9,665 nt of DNA, taken from CAYRHS01 sp964424125 (GTDB taxonomy: Bacteria; Actinomycetota; Acidimicrobiia; IMCC26256; JAOSJL01). Below the pieces are notes generated by a model, which saw only the letters and a program-made list of their open reading frames with translations, had not been told where the DNA came from and did no database searches. Location of the stretch: positions 1 to 9,665 of the forward strand of contig CAYRHS010000120.1 of NCBI GenBank assembly GCA_964424125.1, written 5' to 3'. The translations under genes were made by a program, and so were the position numbers. This document shows, piece after piece, positions 1 to 6,737 of this stretch (its first letter is position 1; the number at the start of each line of letters is the position of its first letter).

Positions 1-23
1 TGTTGATCGCGCTGGGAGCCTGA
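1..23 (+). CDS. Possible 3' end of an upstream gene
   Basis: Only six codons are visible (reading LIALGA) before a TGA at 21-23, six bases ahead of the next ATG. The close spacing fits the tail of a preceding operon gene. The same TGA also lies in frame with the FAD-subunit gene and so shows that gene cannot start further upstream. Too little is visible to name a product, and this could be a chance reading frame. Confidence 0.25.
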
Positions 24-29
24 GGCGCC

Positions 30-869
30 ATGGGGGTCACGGTTCCGGAGACGCTCGACGACGTGCTCCGCGTGCTCGCGGAGCGGCCGGAGACCCAGGT
101 CCTCGCGGGTGGCACCGACTTCATGGTGGAGGTGAACTCGGCGCAGCGTCGTCCCACCGACGTGGTCTCGCTCCGGCGTGTGCGCGAGCTCCGAGGCTTC
201 GAGCACCGCAACGGTGAGGTGGAGCTGCACGCCGGGCTCACCTACTCGGAGATGCAGACGCCCACGCTCGCGGAGTCCGTTCCCGCGCTCGCCCAGGCTG
301 CCCGCACAGTGGGCTCGCCCCAGATCCGCAACGCGGGCACGCTCGGCGGCAACCTCGGCACTGCCTCCCCCGCGGGCGACACGCTCCCGGTGCTGGCGGC
401 GCTCGACGCGCGGATCGAGGTCGTCTCGGCTCGGGGCCGCCGCGACCTCGGTCTCGACGAGCTGATCGTCGGGTCGAAGAGACACAGCCTCGAACCCGGC
501 GAGCTGATCGCGGGGGTGACCGTGCCCGCCGCTCGGGGACGGCAAGAGTTCCTCAAGGTGGGCACGCGCAACGCGATGGTGATCGCCGTGTGCAGCGTGG
601 CCCTCACCGTCGACCGCCGGGCTCGTACGGTGCGTTGCGCGCTCGGAGCCGCCGGTCCGCGGGTCATCCGGGCCCGGGACGCCGAGACCTGGATCGCGGA
701 GCGCGTGGACTGGGAGGCCGCCCGACTGGACGACGTCCGACTGGCCCGCGAGTTCGGGACCCGCGTGTCCGCCGCGGCCCGCCCGATCGACGACCATCGC
801 TCCACGGCGGCGTACCGCCGCCACGCCGTCGGCGTACTCGCCGCCCGGGCGCTGGAACGGGCGCTGTGA
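30..869 (+). CDS. Xanthine dehydrogenase family, FAD-binding subunit (pucC/CoxM type)
   Basis: This 279-residue protein is the FAD subunit of a three-subunit molybdenum hydroxylase. It takes electrons from the [2Fe-2S] subunit and passes them to NAD+ or another acceptor in the cytoplasm. The two FAD-binding loops of the family are clear: AGGTDFMV at residues 26-33 and TLGGNLGTASPAGD at 104-117. A CO-dehydrogenase-flavoprotein-type C-terminal domain follows (about 170-279), ending in the usual YRRHAVGVLAARAL pattern. Length matches the family (about 280-290). The ATG at 30 is the first possible start because an in-frame TGA sits at 21-23; a weak GGGAG lies at 14-18. The stop overlaps the next gene's GTG by 4 nt (GTGA). 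Next to a pucD-like large subunit it is best read as pucC-like. The subunit role is secure; the substrate of the complex is inferred. Confidence 0.93.
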   Translation: MGVTVPETLDDVLRVLAERPETQVLAGGTDFMVEVNSAQRRPTDVVSLRRVRELRGFEHRNGEVELHAGLTYSEMQTPTLAESVPALAQAARTVGSPQIRNAGTLGGNLGTASPAGDTLPVLAALDARIEVVSARGRRDLGLDELIVGSKRHSLEPGELIAGVTVPAARGRQEFLKVGTRNAMVIAVCSVALTVDRRARTVRCALGAAGPRVIRARDAETWIAERVDWEAARLDDVRLAREFGTRVSAAARPIDDHRSTAAYRRHAVGVLAARALERAL

Positions 870-1372
870 GCACGGGGGCCCGGGCTCACGTCCTCCCCGA
901 GGTCGGCTACCGCTTCCGGGTGAACGGCCGGGACCACGAGGTCGACTCCGCCTGGCTCGGCGAGAGCCTCTTGTGGGTCCTCCGGGAGCGTCTGCACCTC
1001 TCGGGCTCGAAGAACGCCTGCGAGCAGGGCGAGTGCGGAGCGTGCTCGGTCTTCCTCGACGGCGTCCTCGTGTGCTCCTGTCTCGTGCTCGCCGCGTCTG
1101 CGGTCGGAGCCGAGCTCACGACCGTGGAGGGTCTCGTCGACGACGACTCGCTCACCGACGTGCAGGCGGCCCTTGTCGACGAGGGCGCGGTCCAGTGCGG
1201 GTTCTGTACGACGGGGCTCGTGATGACGGTCCACGACCTGCTCGACCGGGTACCCGACCCGAGCGATCTCGAGCTCCGGGAAGCGCTCTCGGGAAATCTC
1301 TGCCGTTGTACGGGCTACGGCCGCATCTTCGAGGCGGTGCGGTCCACGATTCGAGCGCGCGCCGGTGGATAG
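866..1372 (+). CDS. Xanthine dehydrogenase family, [2Fe-2S] subunit (pucE/CoxS type)
   Basis: This 168-residue protein is the small iron-sulfur subunit that relays electrons from the molybdenum centre to FAD. The N-terminal plant-ferredoxin-type cluster is complete: C52, C57, C60 and C72, in the pattern CEQGECGAC followed by C twelve residues on. The C-terminal four-helix cluster domain has C111 and C114 (QCGFCTTG) and C146 and C148 (NLCRCTGY). Length matches the family (about 160-170). I chose the GTG at 866, inside the previous stop (GTGA), because translation from there gives the usual short leader before the beta-grasp domain. The reading frame is open further upstream, but that stretch is arginine/proline-rich shadow sequence over the FAD gene. 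The 3' end overlaps the large-subunit gene by 8 nt. Translational coupling from the FAD gene is likely, as no good Shine-Dalgarno is visible. Confidence 0.94.
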   Translation: MSTGARAHVLPEVGYRFRVNGRDHEVDSAWLGESLLWVLRERLHLSGSKNACEQGECGACSVFLDGVLVCSCLVLAASAVGAELTTVEGLVDDDSLTDVQAALVDEGAVQCGFCTTGLVMTVHDLLDRVPDPSDLELREALSGNLCRCTGYGRIFEAVRSTIRARAGG

Positions 1373-3656
1373 CGCGGCTACCGCCGCACCCGTCACGCGT
1401 CCGGTCGGACGCGTCGGCGAGAGCGCGCTCCGTCCCGACGGCGTCCCCAAGGTCCGGGGCTCGTTCGCGTACTCGTCGGATCTGTGGGCCGAAGGGATGC
1501 TCTGGGGCGCGACGTTGCGGTCACCACACTCCTCGGCGCGCATCGTCTCGATCGACCTCGCCGAGGCGTGGCAGACGCCGGGCGTGCGGGCCGTGATCAC
1601 GGCGGACGACGTCCCCGGACACGCGGTCTACGGCCTCGAAGAGCGAGACCAGCCCGTGTTCGCGCGGGACGTCGTTCGCCACGCGGGTGAGCCGATCGCC
1701 GCGGTCGCGGCCGACCATCCCGAGACCGCGCGGCTGGCTCGTGACCGCATCGGGGTCACCTACGACGTGACCGAGCCGGTGGTCGATCCCGAGGTCGCGC
1801 TCGTCACCGAGCCTCTCCACCCCAACGGCAACGTCTTCCGCCATCTCCCGATCCGCAAAGGTGACCCCGAGGTCGTGGGCGCGATCCAGGTGGAGGGCAC
1901 CTACGAGCTCGGGATGCAGGACCAGGCGTTCCTCGGCCCCGAGTCGGGGCTCGCCATCCCCGACGACGGCGGCGTCGAGCTGCTCATCTCCACCCAGTGG
2001 CTCCACGTCGACCGCGACCAGGTCGCCAACTGCCTCGACCTCCCCCCGGATCGGGTCCGGCTCGTGCTCTCCGGGGTGGGAGGTGCGTTCGGCGCCCGCG
2101 AGGACATCAGCCTCCAGGTGCACGCGTGCATGCTCGCCCTGCGGACCGGACGGCCGGTCAAGTTCGTCTACTCACGGGAGGAGTCGTTCTTCGGGCACGT
2201 CCACCGCCATCCCGCGCGGCTCTGGTACCGGCACCACGCGGACCGCTCCGGGAACCTGGTGAAGGTCGAGGCGCGCATCGTCCTGGACGGCGGCGCGTAC
2301 GCCTCTTCCTCCTACCACGTGACCGCGAACGCCGCGTGCTTCGCCGTCGGCCCCTACCGCTGCGACAACGCGGTGGTCGACGCGTACAACGTCCGCACGA
2401 ACAACCCGCCGTGCGGGGCCATGCGGGGGTTCGGCGTCGTCCAGTCCTGTTTCGCCCACGAGTCGCAGATGGACAAGCTCGCCGCCGCGCTCGGCTCGGA
2501 CCCGGTCGAGCTGAGGCTGCGCAACGCGCTGGGGCCCGGCGACACCATCGTCACCGGTCAGCGGATCACCGGGACGCTCCCCATCGCCGACGTCGTCCGT
2601 GCGACCGCGGACGCGCCACTCCCCGCCGCTCCCGATGCGACCAGCGATCCCATGGCGCTTCCCGGCGGGGCAGGGCGTACCGCCGATCGTGCTCGTGTCC
2701 GGCGCGGGGTCGGCATCGCGGTGGGCTTCAAGAACCTCATGTTCTCGGAGGGATTCGACGACTACTCGACGGCCACGTGCCGGATCGAGGACGGGATCGT
2801 GACGCTCACCTGTGCGTGCGCGGAGGTCTGCCAGGGCTTCGTCACGCTCGCGGCACAGATCGCCCGGTCCGTGCTCGGCATCGACCGGGTCGCCCTCGCG
2901 CCGGCCGCGACGTCCACGGTCGTCACCGCGCGCTCGACCTCGGCGAGCCGCCAGACCTGGATGTCGGGAGGCGCCGTGGAGGCAGCCTGCCTCGCGGCCC
3001 GGGACCGGCTCGTCGAGCACGTCGCCCGGGCCCACGACGTCGGGATCCAGGGTCTGCAGGTGACCGCGGACGCCCGGATCGTCTCGATCGACGGGTCGGT
3101 GGATCTCTCGTGCGCGGAGGCGGCACGGGGCCTCGTCGTCGACGAGACCCGCGAGTTCCACCACGAGCCGACCCGGCCTCTCGACGAGGCCGGCCAGGGC
3201 GACGCCCACGTCTCCTTCGCGTGCGCCGCCCACCGGGCCGTCGTCGACGTCGACCTCGATCTCGGCCTCCTTCGGGTCGCGCAGATCGCCACCGCCCAGG
3301 ACGTCGGTCGCGCGATCAACCCCCTGCAGGTGATCGGTCAAATGGAAGGCGGCGCCGCGCAAGGGGTCGGCCTCGCCGTGATGGAGGAGGTCGTCCTCGA
3401 CCGCGGCCGGATCCGCAACGCCTCGTTCACCGACTACCTCATCCCGACCACGCTCGACATGCCCGAGGTGGTCAGCTCGCTGATCGAGGAGCCCGAGCCC
3501 GGCGCCCCCTTCGGCGCCAAGGGTGTCGGCGAACCGCCGGCGATCTCGAGCACCCCCGCGGTGGTGGCCGCAGTGCGCGCCGCGACCGGACTCGAGCTGA
3601 CCCGGGTCCCGATCCGCCCGCAGGACATCGCCCTCGCGGGTCACTCGGACACGTGA
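1365..3656 (+). CDS. Xanthine dehydrogenase family, molybdopterin-binding subunit (pucD-like)
   Basis: This 763-residue catalytic subunit binds the molybdenum cofactor and hydroxylates an N-heterocyclic substrate. The N-terminal aldehyde-oxidase a/b-hammerhead domain covers about residues 22-140 (LRPDGVPKVRGSFAYSSDLW opening). Cofactor-binding segments follow: GVGGAFGAREDISLQ at 237-251, CGAMRGFGVVQ at 350-360, and GAKGVGEPP at 717-725. E723 corresponds to the catalytic base glutamate of the family. Length is normal. The opening, the DQAFLGPESG segment (186-195) and the C-E-D-like gene order resemble actinobacterial and Bacillus PucD xanthine dehydrogenases as I remember them, so purine oxidation is the favoured role. 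The start is GTG 1365, overlapping the previous gene by 8 nt; the stop overlaps the next GTG (GTGA). Two pocket residues that define mammalian xanthine oxidase appear replaced (see findings), so another heterocycle remains possible. No Moco-insertion chaperone gene is in the window. Confidence 0.92.
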   Translation: MDSAATAAPVTRPVGRVGESALRPDGVPKVRGSFAYSSDLWAEGMLWGATLRSPHSSARIVSIDLAEAWQTPGVRAVITADDVPGHAVYGLEERDQPVFARDVVRHAGEPIAAVAADHPETARLARDRIGVTYDVTEPVVDPEVALVTEPLHPNGNVFRHLPIRKGDPEVVGAIQVEGTYELGMQDQAFLGPESGLAIPDDGGVELLISTQWLHVDRDQVANCLDLPPDRVRLVLSGVGGAFGAREDISLQVHACMLALRTGRPVKFVYSREESFFGHVHRHPARLWYRHHADRSGNLVKVEARIVLDGGAYASSSYHVTANAACFAVGPYRCDNAVVDAYNVRTNNPPCGAMRGFGVVQSCFAHESQMDKLAAALGSDPVELRLRNALGPGDTIVTGQRITGTLPIADVVRATADAPLPAAPDATSDPMALPGGAGRTADRARVRRGVGIAVGFKNLMFSEGFDDYSTATCRIEDGIVTLTCACAEVCQGFVTLAAQIARSVLGIDRVALAPAATSTVVTARSTSASRQTWMSGGAVEAACLAARDRLVEHVARAHDVGIQGLQVTADARIVSIDGSVDLSCAEAARGLVVDETREFHHEPTRPLDEAGQGDAHVSFACAAHRAVVDVDLDLGLLRVAQIATAQDVGRAINPLQVIGQMEGGAAQGVGLAVMEEVVLDRGRIRNASFTDYLIPTTLDMPEVVSSLIEEPEPGAPFGAKGVGEPPAISSTPAVVAAVRAATGLELTRVPIRPQDIALAGHSDT

Positions 3657-4007
3657 GGCGCGGTACCGAGCCCCGCCGCGACGCGCCGTTCGTCGAGGCC
3701 GTGCGCCCTCTCGTCGACGCGGTCGGCGGCGAGATCGTCGACCCCGACGAGCTCGAGGCGGGCGACGTCCCGCTCGAGTGGAGGGGTCGCGTGGTCGTGG
3801 GCGTTCGGCTCCCCGCGCTCCAGGGTGCTCTCGACCGCCTCATCGCCACGGTGGAGGACCAGCTCGGGAGCCCGCTCCCGGAGCTGGGCCGCGAGGACAA
3901 GCAGCGCGCGGTGGCAATGCTCGACGAGATGGGCGCCTTCACCCTGCGCAAGGGCGTCGAGGACGTCGCCGACGCGCTCGCGGTGAGCCGCTTCACCGTC
4001 TACAACT
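3653..4007 (+). CDS. Short YheO-type helix-turn-helix protein, 3' end lost in assembly gap
   Basis: 118 residues are visible. The C-terminal half is a DNA-binding domain of the HTH_22/YheO type: DKQRAVAMLDEMGAFTLRKG (82-101) leads into VEDVADALAVSRFTVYN (102-118), where SRFTVYN is the probable recognition helix. YheO-like proteins normally continue only a few residues past TVYNYLN, so little of the protein is probably missing. The N-terminal part (about 1-80) is shorter than the PAS-like domain of YheO. It holds a hydrophobic strand pair (PLEWRGRVVVGVRLP, 40-54) and an amphipathic helix (ALQ to about 71). The GTG start at 3653 overlaps the large-subunit stop (GTGA), so it is the fourth coupled gene of the hydroxylase operon. 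That position suggests it regulates this operon or purine use; the effector is unknown. The apparent continuation across the gap into the next gene is an artefact of the 10-N filler keeping frame. Confidence 0.75.
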
Positions 4008-4017
4008 NNNNNNNNNN
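4008..4017. other. Assembly gap (10 N)
   Basis: Ten Ns interrupt the sequence right after the TACAACT of the HTH gene. A fixed run of 10 is often a scaffolding placeholder, so the true length may differ. The first stop after the gap that could serve the HTH gene is the TGA at 4023-4025, which is in its frame only if the real gap length is a multiple of three; otherwise the stop lies inside the gap. Confidence 0.98.
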
Positions 4018-4031
4018 GCCGCTGACGGGCC

Positions 4032-4038
4032 AAGGGAG
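4032..4038 (+). promoter_or_regulatory. Strong ribosome binding site
   Basis: AAGGGAG lies 7 nt before the ATG at 4046. It is one of the best Shine-Dalgarno matches in the window and fixes the start of the thiamine-binding-protein gene. It also argues that this gene is translated independently rather than as a continuation of the HTH gene. Confidence 0.75.
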
Positions 4039-4045
4039 TGGCGTC

Positions 4046-4291
4046 ATGCTGCGAGCCGAGTTCACCGTCGAACCGTTCGTGATGGGGAATCGCGGGCCTC
4101 ATGGGGAGGCGGCCCTCGACGCGGTCCGGAGCTCGGGCCTCACCTTCGACGACGGACCCTTCGGTACGGCGATCTCCGGTGAGGACCGTGCCGTGATCAC
4201 GACGGTCGGGGCCGTTTTCGAACGGGCGATGGCCGGAGGCGCCACACGGGTGTCGCTCCAGCTGACCCGACCCGAGGGCGACGTTCCCTGA
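4046..4291 (+). CDS. Thiamine-binding protein (DUF77/MTH1187 family)
   Basis: This 81-residue protein matches the small ferredoxin-fold family PF01910, whose members (MTH1187, YqgV, the YkoF domains) bind thiamine or thiamine pyrimidine intermediates as cytoplasmic oligomers. Family features are LRAEFTVEPFV (2-12), GPHGEAALDAVRSSGL (17-32), the GPFGTAISGE turn (37-46), and the closing GGATRVSLQL (64-73). Length is typical for single-domain members (about 80-100). The start is set by the AAGGGAG 7 nt upstream. It lies just after the assembly gap, so any upstream thiamine riboswitch or co-transcribed transporter genes would be hidden; none is seen. It is convergent with ftsK, with 12 nt between the stop codons. 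The precise ligand and biological role are not established for most members, so the name is a family assignment only. Confidence 0.8.
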   Translation: MLRAEFTVEPFVMGNRGPHGEAALDAVRSSGLTFDDGPFGTAISGEDRAVITTVGAVFERAMAGGATRVSLQLTRPEGDVP

Positions 4292-4312
4292 CGCGAGCCT
4301 CCGCTACGCGTC
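4290..4312. terminator. Hairpin at the junction of two convergent genes
   Basis: The sequence folds into a 9-bp GC-rich stem (GACGCGAGC with GCT-CGCGTC, one bulged A at 4306) and a 4-nt loop (CTCC, 4299-4302). The left arm includes the end of the TGA stop of the thiamine-binding-protein gene (4289-4291). The right side includes the ftsK stop (CTA at 4304-4306 on the + strand). No T tract follows in either direction, so this is a bidirectional terminator or mRNA 3'-end stabiliser of the U-less kind described in Actinobacteria, rather than a classic intrinsic terminator. Confidence 0.5.
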
Positions 4313-6625
4313 GACCCGCTCGCGCATCTCCTCGAGCTCCTCGACGGTCATGAGGACCGACCGCGCCTTCGAACCCTCGGACGGTCCCACGACGCCGCGG
4401 CGCTCGAGCAGATCCATGAGCCGCCCCGCGCGTGCGAAGCCCACGCGGAGCTTGCGCTGGAGCATGCTCGTCGAGCCGAGCTGGCTACGGACCACGAGAT
4501 CGAGCGCCTCGTCGAGCAGTTCGTCGCCGTCGTCCTCGACGAGGGCTGCCGTCCCGCTCCCGGTCTCCTCGTCGGCGATCCCTTCGACGTAGTGAGGGCC
4601 TCGGGCCTGACGCTTCCAGTGCGCCGCGACCCGCCGGACCTCACCTTCGGTGACCCAGGAACCCTGGACTCGCTGCGTCCTGCTCTCGGACGCGGTCATG
4701 ACGAGCATGTCGCCCTGCCCGACGAGCTTCTCCGCGCCCTGCTGATCGAGGATCACTCGGGAGTCGGCGGCGCTCGTGACCGAGAAGGCCAGTCGGCTCG
4801 GGATGTTGGCCTTGATCACCCCGGTGATGACGTCGACCGAGGGCCGCTGGGTGGCGATCACGAGGTGGATCCCGACCGCGCGAGCCATCTGGGCGATGCG
4901 ACAGATGCTGGCCTCGACGTCGCGAGCCGCGACCATCATGAGGTCGTTGAGCTCGTCCACGACGACGAGCACGAACGGAAGGCGCTCGAACTCGTCGCCG
5001 GTCGCATCGTCGACGGTCAGCTCACCGGCATCGACGGCTGCGTTGTAGCCGTTGATGTCGCGCACGCCGGCCCGGGCGAGCCGCTCGTAGCGCAAATCCA
5101 TCTCCCGCACCGCCCAGTCGAGCGCGTTCGCGGCCTTCTTCGGATCGGTGACGACCGCCGTCAGCAGATGGGGCAGGTCGTTGTAGCCGCCGAGCTCGAC
5201 ACGCTTCGGGTCGACGAGGATGAGCCGGACCTCCTCCGGCGTCGAGCGCATCAGGACCGAGGTGACGATCGAGTTGATGCAGCTCGACTTGCCCGCGCCC
5301 GTCGCGCCTGCGATGAGCAGGTGGGGCATCTCCGCGAGGTTGCACATGATCGGCCGGCCCGCGATGTCCCGACCGAGGCCCACCTGGAGCGGGTGGGTGG
5401 CGCGGGTCGCCTCCGTCGAGCTGAGGATCTCGCCGAGCGTGACGATCTGGCGCTGCCGGTTCGGGACCTCGACGCCCACGGCGGAGCGGCCCGGGATCGG
5501 GGCCAGGATGCGGACGTCGGGACTCGCCATCGCGTAGGCGATGTCGTGGGTCAGGCTGCGCACCTTGTTGACCTTCACGCCCGACGCGAGCTCGAGCTCG
5601 TACCGGGTCACGGTGGGTCCGATGGTCATGCCCACGAGGCGGGCGTCGACTCCGAAGTCGGCGAGCGTCTGCTCGAGGACCCGACCGGCATCCTCGGCCA
5701 GTCGGCGGTCGATCAGCCGCGCCCGGCCCGCGTCGAGCAACGACAGTGGGGGCAGCTCCCAATCGCTGGAAGCGATCGTGGGAGCGGGGATGTCGGCGGA
5801 GACCTCGCTCGCCCCATCCGACGTCTCGGCGACGTCGTCGATCGTCGCCGCGGCGAGATCGTCGGGCTCCGCCTCGTCGACCTCGTCCGTGGGAAGGCTC
5901 GCGTCGTCGACCACGGCGACCGGGACCGCCACGTCGAGCTCGGGAGCGGTCGCGGGTTCGACGTCGTCGAGCGTCCACAGGTCGGCGTCGTCGGTCGTCG
6001 AGTCGCCGGCGGGCTCGGCCCCGATGCGGAACACGCGGGTGGCCGCCCGCACCGCGGCGGCGGTCGAACGACCGATCGCAGCGACGAGACGCCGCAGCGG
6101 CATGCCCGAGACGAGCAGGAGCCCGAGGATCGCCCCCGCCGCGAGCACGACCCCCGCTCCTGCGGTCTGGGCGACGTCCTGCAAGGGGCGGGCCGTGATC
6201 GCGCCCAGCACTCCTCCGGACTCACGGAGCGGGTCGATCCCGTCCCGCAGCGTGGGAGCGCCCGTGGCCAGGTGCAACAACCCGACCCCGCTGACCACGA
6301 CGAGGCCGGCGCCCAGCGCGACCCGAAGCGGCGCCTGATGGCTGGGCCGCCAGAGGGCCAACGCCGCGCCCGCGACCAGGAGCGGGGGGAGCGCGTACGC
6401 GGCCCGGCCCACGGCGACGGTCGCCGCGCTCCCGAGCCCGTCCCCGACGGGTCCGGCGGCGTCGCCGTAGAGACCGAGCGCGAGGAGGACCGCGACCGCG
6501 AGGAGCCCGATGGCGGCGGCGTCGGCCGCGTGGTCGCCGAGCTGATCCAGCGCGGCCCGGCCGACGTGCCGAGCAGCCGCCCCCGGACCTCGGGAGGCAG
6601 CCGCCCGCCGTGAGGAGCTGGGCAT
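4304..6625 (-). CDS. ftsK: DNA translocase FtsK/SpoIIIE
   Basis: This 773-residue, ATP-driven double-stranded-DNA pump sits at the division septum and clears and resolves chromosome termini. The N-terminus has four predicted membrane segments (about 37-53, 72-92, 99-121, 156-176). A linker (201-300) with 28 D/E and no K, R or H follows. The alpha/beta motor domain spans about 301-675: Walker A GATGAGKS at 440-447, Walker B VLVVVDELN with D557 and E558, then ATQRPSVDVITGVIKANIPS (591-610) and the RVILDQQGAEKLVGQGDM segment (623-640). The C-terminal winged-helix gamma domain (about 705-765) would read chromosome-orientation motifs and contact XerD. Length is on the shorter side for FtsK but all domains are present. 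The residue after DEL in Walker B is N560, where most FtsKs I recall have A. The start is the ATG at 6623-6625; no Shine-Dalgarno precedes it, but a -10-like TACTGT does. Confidence 0.96.
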   Translation of the reverse strand: MPSSSRRAAASRGPGAAARHVGRAALDQLGDHAADAAAIGLLAVAVLLALGLYGDAAGPVGDGLGSAATVAVGRAAYALPPLLVAGAALALWRPSHQAPLRVALGAGLVVVSGVGLLHLATGAPTLRDGIDPLRESGGVLGAITARPLQDVAQTAGAGVVLAAGAILGLLLVSGMPLRRLVAAIGRSTAAAVRAATRVFRIGAEPAGDSTTDDADLWTLDDVEPATAPELDVAVPVAVVDDASLPTDEVDEAEPDDLAAATIDDVAETSDGASEVSADIPAPTIASSDWELPPLSLLDAGRARLIDRRLAEDAGRVLEQTLADFGVDARLVGMTIGPTVTRYELELASGVKVNKVRSLTHDIAYAMASPDVRILAPIPGRSAVGVEVPNRQRQIVTLGEILSSTEATRATHPLQVGLGRDIAGRPIMCNLAEMPHLLIAGATGAGKSSCINSIVTSVLMRSTPEEVRLILVDPKRVELGGYNDLPHLLTAVVTDPKKAANALDWAVREMDLRYERLARAGVRDINGYNAAVDAGELTVDDATGDEFERLPFVLVVVDELNDLMMVAARDVEASICRIAQMARAVGIHLVIATQRPSVDVITGVIKANIPSRLAFSVTSAADSRVILDQQGAEKLVGQGDMLVMTASESRTQRVQGSWVTEGEVRRVAAHWKRQARGPHYVEGIADEETGSGTAALVEDDGDELLDEALDLVVRSQLGSTSMLQRKLRVGFARAGRLMDLLERRGVVGPSEGSKARSVLMTVEELEEMRERVDA

Positions 6626-6631
6626 GGGCCG

Positions 6632-6637
6632 ACAGTA
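6632..6637 (-). promoter_or_regulatory. Candidate -10 box for leaderless ftsK transcription
   Basis: Read on the - strand this is TACTGT, matching the actinobacterial TAnnnT pattern. It ends 6 nt before the ftsK ATG, so transcription would begin at or next to the start codon. No Shine-Dalgarno is present, which fits a leaderless mRNA. The -35 region is weak (TTCTGA at an 18-nt spacing, 3 of 6 matches to TTGACA). Confidence 0.4.
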
Positions 6638-6731
6638 ACACCAGCCACATCAGTCTCAGAAGGACCCAGGGGGAACAGCGCCATCACGACCACCGCGAGC
6701 AGCCCGGCTTTTCCCCCTACCGACCAGTAGT

Positions 6732-6737
6732 TAGGCT
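6732..6737 (+). promoter_or_regulatory. Candidate -10 box for leaderless transcription of the hemolysin III-like gene
   Basis: TAGGCT fits TAnnnT and ends 7 nt before the GTG at 6745, again placing the transcript start on or beside the start codon. No Shine-Dalgarno is seen between it and the GTG. No convincing -35 is present (a T-run around 6709-6712 lies at about the right distance). Confidence 0.4.

Noticed and set aside
590..865. N-terminal extension of the [2Fe-2S] subunit
   Set aside because: This stretch reads as R/P/G-rich shadow over the FAD gene, and the family leader begins at the GTG at 866.
242..1600. A 452-codon antisense open frame across three coupled genes
   Set aside because: It crosses three gene boundaries on the other strand and has an S/R/A/T-rich shadow composition.
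2172..3644. A 490-codon antisense open frame across the molybdopterin subunit gene
   Set aside because: Low-complexity shadow composition, no motif, and it lies fully within a confident gene.
1997..4291. A 764-codon frame joining arginine-rich sequence, the HTH gene and the thiamine-binding gene
   Set aside because: The first part is a shadow of the large subunit. The junction through the Ns keeps frame only because the filler is 10 bases long. The two real genes have their own starts at 3653 and 4046.
4592..6613. A 673-codon open frame on the + strand, antisense to ftsK
   Set aside because: Its product is R/D/G/E-rich with no recognisable domain, and the opposite strand encodes a complete FtsK. 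Long antisense frames are expected in DNA this GC-rich.
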